Source: Moorella sp. E308F
GTDB taxonomy: Bacteria > Bacillota > DSM-521 > Neomoorellales > Neomoorellaceae
DNA length: 64,000 bases
NCBI RefSeq assembly: GCF_006538365.1
Contig: NZ_BJKN01000001.1
Coordinates: 489,639-553,638, forward strand
Direction: 5' to 3'
Numbering within the stretch: position 1 is the first letter of the stretch; each line of letters begins with the position of its first letter. Shown here piece after piece: positions 47,882 to 54,937 of this stretch. A program made the translations under genes and the position numbers. Under the pieces are notes generated by a model. That model had not been told where the DNA came from. It did no database searches and worked only from the letters and a program-made list of their open reading frames with translations.

Positions 47882-48574
47882 CTAAATATGAATCCGCACC
47901 GTAGCGTTCATCCCCGGCATCAGCTGCACATCGCCGGCGTCAACGAGCTGGATCTTCACCGGGATGACCTGGGTCACCTTGGTATAATTGCCGCTGGCAT
48001 TCTGGGCCGGCAGCAGGGAAAACACCGACGTCGTCGCCCGGCCGATGGACGTCACCCGGCCGCTGAAGACCCGGCCCGGGTAAGCGTCAATCCGCACGTC
48101 CACCGCCTGGCCTACCTTGACCCTGGCAATGACAGTCTCCTTGATGTTGGCGCTGATGTAGAGGTTATTGGTGTCGGCAATAATGGCCAGGGTCATGCCC
48201 GGCGCCGCCATTTGCCCCACCACCGCCTTGGATTGCAGCACCCGGCCGTCTATAGGCGCCCGGATTTCCGCCTTGCGGGCCATGACGCCGGCCGCCGTAC
48301 CCAGGGCCTGGGGATTGACGGCGCTGGAAGTCAGGGTAGATTCCAGGTCCTGCCGGCCCAGAACCTGCCCGGCTTTTACCTCATCACCTTCCTGGACGCG
48401 CCATTCCAGGAGTTTCCCCGCTATTTCCGGGGTTACCGTCACCGTATCCGCCGCCACCCGGGCGTCGTCAGTGCTGGCATAGTTGAGGTTTTCATAGTAG
48501 TAGTAAAAGGCAATGGCGCCGGCACCGGCCAGGGCCAGAACCAGCACCAGGATGACTACCAGCTTCCTTGACAA
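47882..48574 (-). CDS. EmrA/HlyD-family adaptor, short form
   Basis: 230 residues with one N-terminal membrane helix (LVVILVLVLALAGAGAIAFYYYY). A lipoyl domain (GKLLEWRVQEGDEVKAGQVLGR) and a beta-barrel (ISANIKETVIARVKVGQAVDVRIDAYPGRVF) follow. The long coiled-coil hairpin of ordinary EmrA (about 390 residues) is absent and replaced by about 20 residues (SSAVNPQALGTAAGVMARKAEIRAP). Such short forms suit a cell without an outer membrane to span. TTG start. It lies between the MFS pump and a second adaptor. Confidence 0.88.
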   Translation of the reverse strand: MSRKLVVILVLVLALAGAGAIAFYYYYENLNYASTDDARVAADTVTVTPEIAGKLLEWRVQEGDEVKAGQVLGRQDLESTLTSSAVNPQALGTAAGVMARKAEIRAPIDGRVLQSKAVVGQMAAPGMTLAIIADTNNLYISANIKETVIARVKVGQAVDVRIDAYPGRVFSGRVTSIGRATTSVFSLLPAQNASGNYTKVTQVIPVKIQLVDAGDVQLMPGMNATVRIHI

Positions 48575-48597
48575 CTGCCGCTCACTCCCTATTTTGT

Positions 48598-50193
48598 TTA
48601 CTCGCCGCCGCCAAAGCCCGGTCGGGCACCACCAGGCCCCTTCTGAAGGAAGAAGGCCGGAATAACGCCGGCCAGGGCAAAGCCGGCCATTACTATAAAG
48701 ATGTCATCTATGCCCCGCACGAAGGCCGCCCGCGACACCAGCCCCGCCAGGTAGGTGATTGCCAGGCTTTTAACCTGGGCTGCCGGCATCCCGCCCCCCA
48801 GGTAAGCATCAACCCGCTGGAAAAAGGTGACAACGGCCGGATTGTCCGCCGTCACCTGGCTGGCTAGCTGCATGGTGTGCAGGGCCGTACGGTGGTTTAA
48901 AATCGAGGTCAGGATGGCTATCCCAAAAGAGCCCGACACCCGGTTGATAATATTGGTCATGGCCGAAGCCCGGCCCACCAGCTCGGGCGGCAGCCCCGCC
49001 AGGGCCGCCGTCTGGGCCGGCATGGAGGCAAAGGACATGCTTACGCTACGCAGGATCAGCCAGGTAATGATGACCCTGTCGGGGGTAACAATATCTAAGA
49101 AGTGAAAGAGATAGGTAGTTATAGCCAGCACTACCAGCCCTGTCACCGCCATCAGACGAGGGCCGATGCGGTCGTAAAGGCGGCCGGTTACCGGCATCAT
49201 CAGCGCCGAGACCAGGGCACCGGGCATAGACAACAGGCCTGTCTCCATAGCCCCCAGGCCGCGGATGGTCTGGAGAAAAAGGGGAACATAAAAGATGCCC
49301 CCAAACAGGCCGATGGTGGTCACCACCACCATGAGATTGGCTAGGGTAAAGGCCGGATAGCGGAACACCCGCAGGTCCAGCAGGGGATTAGGACAGGTAA
49401 GCTCCAGGTACACAAAAAGGCCCAGGGAAACGGCGCTGGTGTAAAACAGGAGGACAGTGGCTTCCGCGGTCCAGCCCCAGTCCGCTCCCTTGCTCAAGGC
49501 TAACAGGAGGGTAAAAAGTCCTACCGCCGCGGTGATGGCCCCGCCGATATCCAGGCTACCCGCCCCGGTAGCCGGAAAGTCGGGCAGGAGGACCAGGGAA
49601 AGCAGCACCCCCAGCACCCCGATAGGCAGGTTGATGGTAAAGATCCAGCGCCAGTCAACATACTCCACCAGGTAGCCGCCCAGGGTCGGCCCGATGGCCG
49701 GAGCTACAAAGAGGGCGATCCCCAGCACCCCCATGGCGCTGCCGATCCTGTCGCGGGGCACCATGCGGTAAATCATGGCCATAGTGGTGGGCATGATCAA
49801 GCCGCCGCCCAGGGCCTGGACCACCCGGGCCGCGATGAGGGAATCGATGTTCCAGCTCAAAGCACACAAAAGAGAACCGAAGGTGAAGATGACCAGGGCG
49901 AGGATGTACAGCTTTTTAAAGCCCAGCCTGTCCCCCAGCCAGCCGCTTAAGGGGACGACGACCCCCAGCGCCAGCATGTAAATGGTGACCACCCATTCGA
50001 CCGTGCTGGTATCGGTGTTAAAAACGTGCATGATGGTGGGGATGGCCACGTTGACGATGCTGGAATCCAGGATAGACATAAAAGCCCCGATGAGGGCCAC
50101 CAGGACGGGGACAACCCAGGAGTCCTGCCGTCCATGGCCGGTTGCCGGCAGGTCTGCTCCCGCCCCGGCCTGTTCCCGCTCACGCCCGGCCAT
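48598..50193 (-). CDS. EmrB/QacA-family (DHA2) drug-proton antiporter
   Basis: 531 residues with 14 expected membrane helices. Family motifs include VALIGAFMSILDSSIVNVAIPTI (helix 1), SGWLGDRLGFKKLYI (motif A) and GLIMPTTMAMIYRMVPRDRIGSAMGVLGIALFVAPAIGPTLGGYLVE (motif C region). It should export lipophilic drugs or toxic metabolites with the two adaptors encoded downstream. Its start overlaps the end of the marR gene by 14 bases, so regulator and pump are coupled. Confidence 0.94.
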   Translation of the reverse strand: MAGREREQAGAGADLPATGHGRQDSWVVPVLVALIGAFMSILDSSIVNVAIPTIMHVFNTDTSTVEWVVTIYMLALGVVVPLSGWLGDRLGFKKLYILALVIFTFGSLLCALSWNIDSLIAARVVQALGGGLIMPTTMAMIYRMVPRDRIGSAMGVLGIALFVAPAIGPTLGGYLVEYVDWRWIFTINLPIGVLGVLLSLVLLPDFPATGAGSLDIGGAITAAVGLFTLLLALSKGADWGWTAEATVLLFYTSAVSLGLFVYLELTCPNPLLDLRVFRYPAFTLANLMVVVTTIGLFGGIFYVPLFLQTIRGLGAMETGLLSMPGALVSALMMPVTGRLYDRIGPRLMAVTGLVVLAITTYLFHFLDIVTPDRVIITWLILRSVSMSFASMPAQTAALAGLPPELVGRASAMTNIINRVSGSFGIAILTSILNHRTALHTMQLASQVTADNPAVVTFFQRVDAYLGGGMPAAQVKSLAITYLAGLVSRAAFVRGIDDIFIVMAGFALAGVIPAFFLQKGPGGARPGFGGGE

Positions 50194-50626
50194 GACTTTC
50201 CCCTTCTTCCCGTTCCAGGTATTGATTGAGCGCTTCTAGATCAGCCACCAATCGCCGCCTGCAGTCTTCCGGCAGGGCATTAAAGATACGCCTCAGTTCG
50301 CCTTCAAGGGCTGCCGCCAGCCGGTCCATCAATTCTGCCAGGGCAGGAGTACCCCGCACCAGGATGCCGCGGCGGTCCCCCGGGTCCGGCACCCGCTCCA
50401 GGAGCCCCCGGGCCACCAAGCGGTCCAGGACGCCGGTAAAGGTGCTGGGCGGGATGCCGGTGTGCCCGGCCAGCTCCGTCACCCGCAAAGAACCCCGTTT
50501 CTGCACTTTCCAGAGGACCAGGATCTCCGTCCCGGAAAAACCTTCCGCCTGGAACAGCGGCGCCAGCCGCCGCACCAGCCGCCGGTACACCCGGCTGAAA
50601 AGCTCTAAAAGCTGGATCTCCTGCAA
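50180..50626 (-). CDS. MarR-family transcriptional regulator
   Basis: 148 residues from a TTG that follows AGGTGG by five bases; two in-frame GTG codons just upstream overlap that site. Winged-helix features are LFQAEGFSGTEILVLWKVQKRGSLRVTELAGHTGIPPSTFTGVLDRLVARGLLERVPDPGDRRGILV, including the DxR wing. It is first in the efflux operon and probably represses it until a drug or phenolic ligand binds. The palindrome-rich stretch at 50645-50672 just upstream is the likely operator. Confidence 0.92.
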   Translation of the reverse strand: MQEIQLLELFSRVYRRLVRRLAPLFQAEGFSGTEILVLWKVQKRGSLRVTELAGHTGIPPSTFTGVLDRLVARGLLERVPDPGDRRGILVRGTPALAELMDRLAAALEGELRRIFNALPEDCRRRLVADLEALNQYLEREEGESHGRA

Positions 50627-50644
50627 TCCCACCACCTGCTTTGA

Positions 50645-50672
50645 AATCGAATATTACGATATCGAAGTAACA
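50645..50672. promoter_or_regulatory. Candidate MarR operator
   Basis: ATCG-AATATT-A-CGAT and the adjoining CGATATCG palindrome overlap within 28 bases directly upstream of the marR ribosome site. Dense AT-rich dyads of this size are typical MarR-family sites. Confidence 0.5.
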
Positions 50673-50727
50673 ACGATAAAAATAATAGCACCACCATGGT
50701 GCTCTGTCAACTGTTACCGCTCTACCC

Positions 50728-50920
50728 GTGGGTCCAGGCTGAAACCGGCACCTCCAAGGTCATTGTCTCTCTTCATCGCTCATAAACTACCAGCCCTTTT
50801 GCAGCCTCAGCATAAACTAACCCTCGTAACGTCCGGTGTCTTTCTATTTTTTTCTGAAGTTTCTATAAGTATATCTACAGCAGCAGGAACATCAACCAGG
50901 TTTTTATAGATTCTGTTGAC
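50728..50920 (-). pseudogene. Debris of two toxin modules (HepT-like and HEPN/MNT)
   Basis: 50728-50768 matches two separated pieces of the HepT-like gene (43450-43468 and 43553-43571) joined by deletion. 50772-50920 matches 45355-45500, namely the HEPN start and the last 45 codons of its nucleotidyltransferase. It has frame-breaking changes such as a seven-T run, and it leads directly into repeat copy B. It shows that the same modules were duplicated here and then lost. Confidence 0.8.
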
Positions 50921-50924
50921 TCTT

Positions 50925-51035
50925 TATCTGATGCTACCAAATCTCTAGCGCAGCAGTCAACCAGAAAATGTAAAGGCCGCGCCTTTTCGTTGGTACGGCC
51001 TCAAACCAGCCGGGATTGCCCCGGCGGGGCATCGC
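50925..51035. repeat. About 112-bp non-coding repeat, copy B
   Basis: Second copy of the element at 44309-44420. The hairpin is kept with partial covariation (GGCCGCGCC/GGTACGGCC). It lies directly next to toxin-module debris and upstream (on the plus strand) of the end of the DUF2283 gene. The whole 50636-51104 gap otherwise contains only the marR control region and this debris. Confidence 0.8.
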
Positions 51036-51104
51036 AGTATTTACGTTGCAATTCATCCGGCTAACGAATCATCCTCTGTACCAATAGTGGAAATAAAAAG
51101 CAGG

Positions 51105-51317
51105 CTATATAGTAGCCGTCTTCGGTAGCTCTACCTCCACAGTTAAAGGGGGCTTTCCCAATTTTTTAGATGCATTAAGAATCTCCAGGCCTACCAGCTT
51201 GCCTTCTTCATCGATGTCCAACAATACACCCTGGGATATTTCTTCAGTTTCATAAATAGAGTTGTCATTAAAACGAATATATACGGCGTCAGCATCTGGA
51301 TCATAACGAAACTTCAT
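51105..51317 (-). CDS. DUF2283-family small protein
   Basis: 70 residues: MKFRYDPDADAVYIRFND, then ISQGVLLDIDEEGKLVGLEILNASKKL, the DUF2283 signature. The family occurs as the second gene of pairs with DUF4258 proteins and is thought to act as their partner, perhaps an antitoxin. The ATG overlaps the stop of the DUF4258 gene (ATGA). Intact, with an AGGCGATAA-type spacing to a weak ribosome site inside the partner gene. Confidence 0.88.
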   Translation of the reverse strand: MKFRYDPDADAVYIRFNDNSIYETEEISQGVLLDIDEEGKLVGLEILNASKKLGKPPLTVEVELPKTATI

Positions 51318-51574
51318 GATTTATCGCCTCCGTACTTTTTAATTTTTGACGTTTTATATGCGGTTAAAACCACTTGTGTATCTCCCGATAATTTTATGGC
51401 AACCCTGAGCAGGTATTCTTTCCCCAGTTCCTTATAAATTTTCTGGTAGATTAAAACATCCTGTCCTTGCGGTATTATTTGTTCCGGATTACGTACTGTC
51501 TCATTCACCAGCTGTTTAGGGATTTTCCTTTCTATTAGCTGCTTTTCAGCATGGAAGGTAAATCTAAGCTTCAA
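51314..51574 (-). CDS. DUF4258-family small protein (RelE/BrnT-like fold)
   Basis: 86 residues from a TTG that follows GGAGGAAGGA by four bases; the frame is open for 17 more codons upstream, but those lie in unrelated TetR-like debris on the other strand. LRFTFHAEKQLIERKIPKQLVNETVRNPEQI and YQKIYKELGKEYLLRVAIKLSGDTQVVLTAYKTSKI match DUF4258, related in pattern to BrnT toxins. With DUF2283 it forms a likely toxin-antitoxin pair. Confidence 0.85.
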   Translation of the reverse strand: MKLRFTFHAEKQLIERKIPKQLVNETVRNPEQIIPQGQDVLIYQKIYKELGKEYLLRVAIKLSGDTQVVLTAYKTSKIKKYGGDKS

Positions 51575-51579
51575 GGGTT

Positions 51580-51640
51580 CCTTCCTCCTGGATGCCGCAG
51601 AAGAAGTCTTCGCCGCCAAGGGCAAAGACGAGAATTTAAT
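51580..51640 (+). pseudogene. Fragment of a TetR-family regulator gene
   Basis: The plus strand reads LDAAEEVFAAKGKDEN, closely matching LAAAEEVFAAKGIDGA of the TetR gene at 56216-56824, with about 85 percent base identity over 45 bases. Only the start of the helix-turn-helix domain is left. It lies at the opposite end of the exporter operon from the intact gene. Confidence 0.7.
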
Positions 51641-51801
51641 TAAAGTTTACACCGGAAAAAGCCGGCTAGCAAGGGTTTACCTTTTGAATGAAGACCTTAC
51701 CTGCCCCGTGGTACTGTTTTTGTTTTGCGTAGTTAAAGTAACTAAAAAATTTGTAAAACCCTGTTTCAAGCCATTAGAGGGAAGGAACTGGTAAATAAGG
51801 T

Positions 51802-51829
51802 AGACCGTTGGTCCAGGACGGTCTTTTTT
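51802..51829 (+). terminator. Intrinsic terminator upstream of the exporter promoter
   Basis: AGACCGT-TGGTCCAGG-ACGGTCT followed by TTTTTT. No intact plus-strand gene lies before it; a short open stretch ending at about 51797 may be the tail of a lost gene. It insulates the exporter operon from upstream reading. Confidence 0.8.
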
Positions 51830-51834
51830 CGTGT

Positions 51835-51863
51835 TTGACATCGTATACGCCAGGCTATATAGA
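51835..51863 (+). promoter_or_regulatory. Sigma-A promoter of the ABC-2 exporter operon
   Basis: TTGACA, a 17-base spacer and TATAGA, close to consensus. The predicted start (about 51870) is followed immediately by the operator palindrome and about 100 bases of leader. Confidence 0.8.
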
Positions 51864-51876
51864 TAGTAGATAGGTA

Positions 51877-51890
51877 ACTAACTAGTTAGT
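51877..51890. promoter_or_regulatory. Candidate TetR operator
   Basis: ACTAACTAGTTAGT is a perfect 14-bp palindrome just after the predicted transcription start. A related half (GCTAACTAAC, about 51904-51913) follows. The regulator is probably the TetR protein encoded last in this operon. Confidence 0.65.
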
Positions 51891-51971
51891 ATACAAAATT
51901 ATGCTAACTAACATAAAACAAAGCCAGCCCGGAAGTCACACGCACTTAAGCAATGCAAAGAGGTGACCACT

Positions 51972-53084
51972 GTGAACGCTTTAACCCGCATCAAACTCCA
52001 AAAAACGGCAGTAACCGTCTTACTGGCAGGTATCTTCACCGCTGCCGTCTTTATCTTTCACAACTACTTTTACAAGCAACAAATGGCAATCGTCGAAGAG
52101 CGCGACAGCCTCACCGCCACCGGCACCATAGAAGCCAGGACAGCCGTGGCGGCCTTTAAAATACCCGGCAGGATCGAAACCATTCTCGTCGACGAGGGCG
52201 CCAGGGTGGAGCAGGGCCAGGAGCTGGCCCGCCTGGACAGCAGCGAGCTCAATGCCAAGCTGGCCCAGGCCGAAGGGGCCTATGCCGCCGCCCAGGGGCA
52301 GGTAAACCAGGCCAGCCACAACGTAACCTTACAGAGCCAGCAAATTGAAGCCAAGATCAAGCAGGCCGAGGCAGGTGTCGCCGCAGCCGAGGTGGGCGTA
52401 AAAGACGCCCAGGACCAGTTGAACAACGCCAAAGACCTGTACGACCGCCTCCGCCTGCTGCACGAGCAGGGCGCTGTGGACGACCGCAAGCTGGAAGAAG
52501 CCAAAATCGGTTACGAGCGCGCCCAAAACGCCTATAACGTCGCGCAAAAGAAGCTGCAGGAGGCCCGGGCCCTCCTCGAGCAGGCAATATCAGCGCGCAC
52601 AGGGATAGCGGTAGCCCAGGCCCAGCTAGAAGCTGCCGCCGGCCAGGCCAAACAGGCTGGCGGTGCGGTAGAGGAAGCAAAAGCCTACCTGGCCGATGCC
52701 GTTTTAAAAGCCCCCATAGCCGGCTTCATCACCCAGAAATACCTCGAGCAGGGCGAAATGGTAAACGCCGGGACGCCTGTCTTTGAAATCACCGATTTGC
52801 TCCATACCTACGTCAAAGTTTACATAAGCGAAAAGAAGATCGGCCGCGTCCACCTCGACCAGGAGGCGGAGGTAACGGTAGACGCCTTCCCGGGCAAAAC
52901 CTTTAAAGGCAAGGTGGTGTGGATCAACGACGCCGGCGAGTTTGCCGTCAAAAAGGCGATTAATGATCAGTACGAGCACGACATCCGCAGCTTCGAGGTT
53001 AAAATCGACGTCCCCAACCCGGACCTGGTCTTAAAGACCGGCATGACGGCCAGGGTAAAGATCCTGGAAGGGGAGCAGCAGTAA
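51972..53084 (+). CDS. HlyD-family membrane fusion protein of an ABC-2 exporter
   Basis: 370 residues from a GTG six bases after AGAGGTG. One N-terminal membrane helix (VTVLLAGIFTAAVFIFHNYFY) comes first. The lipoyl domain (RIETILVDEGARVEQGQELARLD), a long Ala/Gln/Lys coiled-coil hairpin (about 85-220), the second lipoyl half (LKAPIAGFITQKYLEQGEMVNAG) and a beta-barrel (VKVYISEKKIGRVHLDQEAEVTVDAFPGKTF) follow. Same architecture as YbhG/MdtA-type adaptors that serve ABC-2 pumps. The next gene starts directly after its stop. Confidence 0.93.
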   Translation: MNALTRIKLQKTAVTVLLAGIFTAAVFIFHNYFYKQQMAIVEERDSLTATGTIEARTAVAAFKIPGRIETILVDEGARVEQGQELARLDSSELNAKLAQAEGAYAAAQGQVNQASHNVTLQSQQIEAKIKQAEAGVAAAEVGVKDAQDQLNNAKDLYDRLRLLHEQGAVDDRKLEEAKIGYERAQNAYNVAQKKLQEARALLEQAISARTGIAVAQAQLEAAAGQAKQAGGAVEEAKAYLADAVLKAPIAGFITQKYLEQGEMVNAGTPVFEITDLLHTYVKVYISEKKIGRVHLDQEAEVTVDAFPGKTFKGKVVWINDAGEFAVKKAINDQYEHDIRSFEVKIDVPNPDLVLKTGMTARVKILEGEQQ

Positions 53085-53792
53085 ATGGAGATAATAGTTG
53101 CCGTTAAAGACCTGACGCAGAAAATCGGCCCAAAAACCGTCCTGGACGGCCTGAATCTGGAAGTGGCCGCGGGCGAATGCCTGGGCATCTTCGGCATGAA
53201 GGGCAGCGGCAAGACGGCTCTCCTCCACATCCTGGCCGGCATCGACAGGTTCAATTCCGGAAAAGTAGAGATAGCCGGGATGGATATCCGCAGGAACGAG
53301 AAGTTTAAAAGATACCTGGGACTGGTCACCCAGGAGCGCAGCCTTTTCCAGGATTTGAACGCCGCGGAAAACCTCGACTTTATCGCCGCGCTGAAAAACG
53401 CCGACCGGGACAATATCGACCGGCTGATTGAGCGGCTGGAGCTGAGCGAGATTTTAAATCAACCCGTCGGCAACATGGAAGTGGGACCATACCAGCGCCT
53501 GGCCCTGGCCTGCGCCCTCCTCAATAAACCCCGCGTGCTCATCGCCGACGAGCTCATCGGCGCCATCGACCTGGATTCGCGCCGCATCATCTTGCGGGAG
53601 TTAGATAACTTTCTTGCCGGAGGCGGGACCTGTATCTGGGCTTTCAGCAACGCCGAGTTTATGCACCACGTCCACCGGGTCGGCTGGCTGGAGAAGGGTA
53701 AAATCACCTTCTACCCGCCCGCCGAAGCCCTGATGCGGTGGAACGCCCGGCTCCAGTCCCTCACCGGGCAGGGCGGTGACGGCGATGTTTAG
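53085..53792 (+). CDS. ABC exporter ATPase with altered signature motif
   Basis: 235 residues. Walker A GMKGSGKT (about 41-48), Q-loop LVTQERSLFQDL and Walker B VLIADE are present. The signature LSGGQ is replaced by EVGPYQ (in GNMEVGPYQRLALACALL), and the usual H-loop histidine is replaced (FSNAEFMHHV). Reduced or atypical ATP hydrolysis is possible, yet the gene is intact and tightly coupled between the adaptor and the permeases. It overlaps the first permease gene by 17 bases. Confidence 0.88.
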   Translation: MEIIVAVKDLTQKIGPKTVLDGLNLEVAAGECLGIFGMKGSGKTALLHILAGIDRFNSGKVEIAGMDIRRNEKFKRYLGLVTQERSLFQDLNAAENLDFIAALKNADRDNIDRLIERLELSEILNQPVGNMEVGPYQRLALACALLNKPRVLIADELIGAIDLDSRRIILRELDNFLAGGGTCIWAFSNAEFMHHVHRVGWLEKGKITFYPPAEALMRWNARLQSLTGQGGDGDV

Positions 53793-54924
53793 ACAGTGCC
53801 TGGCCATTATGCGGCGCGAGGTGTTTTACCTCTGGCGCGACAGGGGCTTGCGTTATATCCTTTTCTGCGGCTCTCTACTGGGGCTGCTGCTCTTTTACGC
53901 CGTCTACAGCGCCCAGGTATTAAAAGACATCCCCACCGCGGTCGTCGACCTGGACAACTCCGCCGCCAGCCGCGAGCTGGTGGACAAGATAGGAAAGGCG
54001 GAATATTTAAAGCTAGTCGCCTCGGTCACGAGTTACGACGACTTGCAGGAGTTAATCAAGCAGGGGAAAGCCGTCGTGGGCGTCGTCATCCCCGAGAACT
54101 ACGGCAGGAATCTGGCCCTCGGCCGGCAGGCGCGGGTGCTGGCAGTTATCGACGGGAGCAACATGATCTATGCCACCAACGCCTCCGCGGCTTTGCTGAC
54201 CGTCACCCGCACCCTCAGCGCCCAGGCCGGCGTCAGCGCCCTGGTGGCCCGGGGAGTCCAATTGCAGCAAGCCAAAGAAGCCTACCAGGCCATCGACATC
54301 AGCGAGGAAGCATGGTTCAACCCGGCCCTCAACTACGCCTACTTCCTGGTGCTGGCCCTGGCTTTAAACATCTGGCAGCAATGCTGCACCCTGGCGGCGT
54401 GCCTGAACGTCATCGGCGAAAGGGGCATGAAAAGCTGGCTGCAGATCAAGGCCTGCGGCATTTCCAAATTTAGATTCTTCGCCAGCAAGTCGATAGCCCA
54501 GATATTTATTTTTATGGCCGTCGTCTTGCCCATCTATGTCCTGGCCTTCGGCGTCTTTAAGATGCCCCTTAACTTCAGCTGGGCGGCCCTTCTCTTCTTC
54601 ACCCTGGCTTTTGCTGTAGCCGTCCACAGCATCGGCACCCTGGCCTCCAGCTTCGCCCATAACGCCGTTAATGCCGCCAGGTTCGGCATGATTATCGCCT
54701 TACCTTCCTTTGTGTTGTCGGGCTACACCTGGCCCCTGGAGGCCATGCCGGTTTACCTGCAGAAGATTGCCTGGATACTGCCCCAGACGTGGTTCTTCCA
54801 GGGGTTAAACTACTTCGCCTTCAAAAACGCAGGGTGGAATTTGATGACCCATTATATACTAGCCATACTGGCCGTCGCCGCCGTATGCTATGGAGCAGCT
54901 GCTATCTTTATCGCGCGGAGTTAG
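53776..54924 (+). CDS. ABC-2-type permease, first subunit
   Basis: 382 residues. N-terminal membrane helix (LRYILFCGSLLGLLLFYAVYSA), a large external domain (about 45-180, DIPTAVVDLDNSAASRELVDKI), then five membrane helices with the ABC-2 motif region PSFVLSGYTWPLEAMPVYLQKIAWILPQTWFFQGLN. This is the YhfE/YbhR layout used to export drugs or envelope substrates. It forms a pair with the next gene product. Confidence 0.92.
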   Translation: MTAMFRQCLAIMRREVFYLWRDRGLRYILFCGSLLGLLLFYAVYSAQVLKDIPTAVVDLDNSAASRELVDKIGKAEYLKLVASVTSYDDLQELIKQGKAVVGVVIPENYGRNLALGRQARVLAVIDGSNMIYATNASAALLTVTRTLSAQAGVSALVARGVQLQQAKEAYQAIDISEEAWFNPALNYAYFLVLALALNIWQQCCTLAACLNVIGERGMKSWLQIKACGISKFRFFASKSIAQIFIFMAVVLPIYVLAFGVFKMPLNFSWAALLFFTLAFAVAVHSIGTLASSFAHNAVNAARFGMIIALPSFVLSGYTWPLEAMPVYLQKIAWILPQTWFFQGLNYFAFKNAGWNLMTHYILAILAVAAVCYGAAAIFIARS

Positions 54925-54937
54925 GAGGAAGAGGCTC

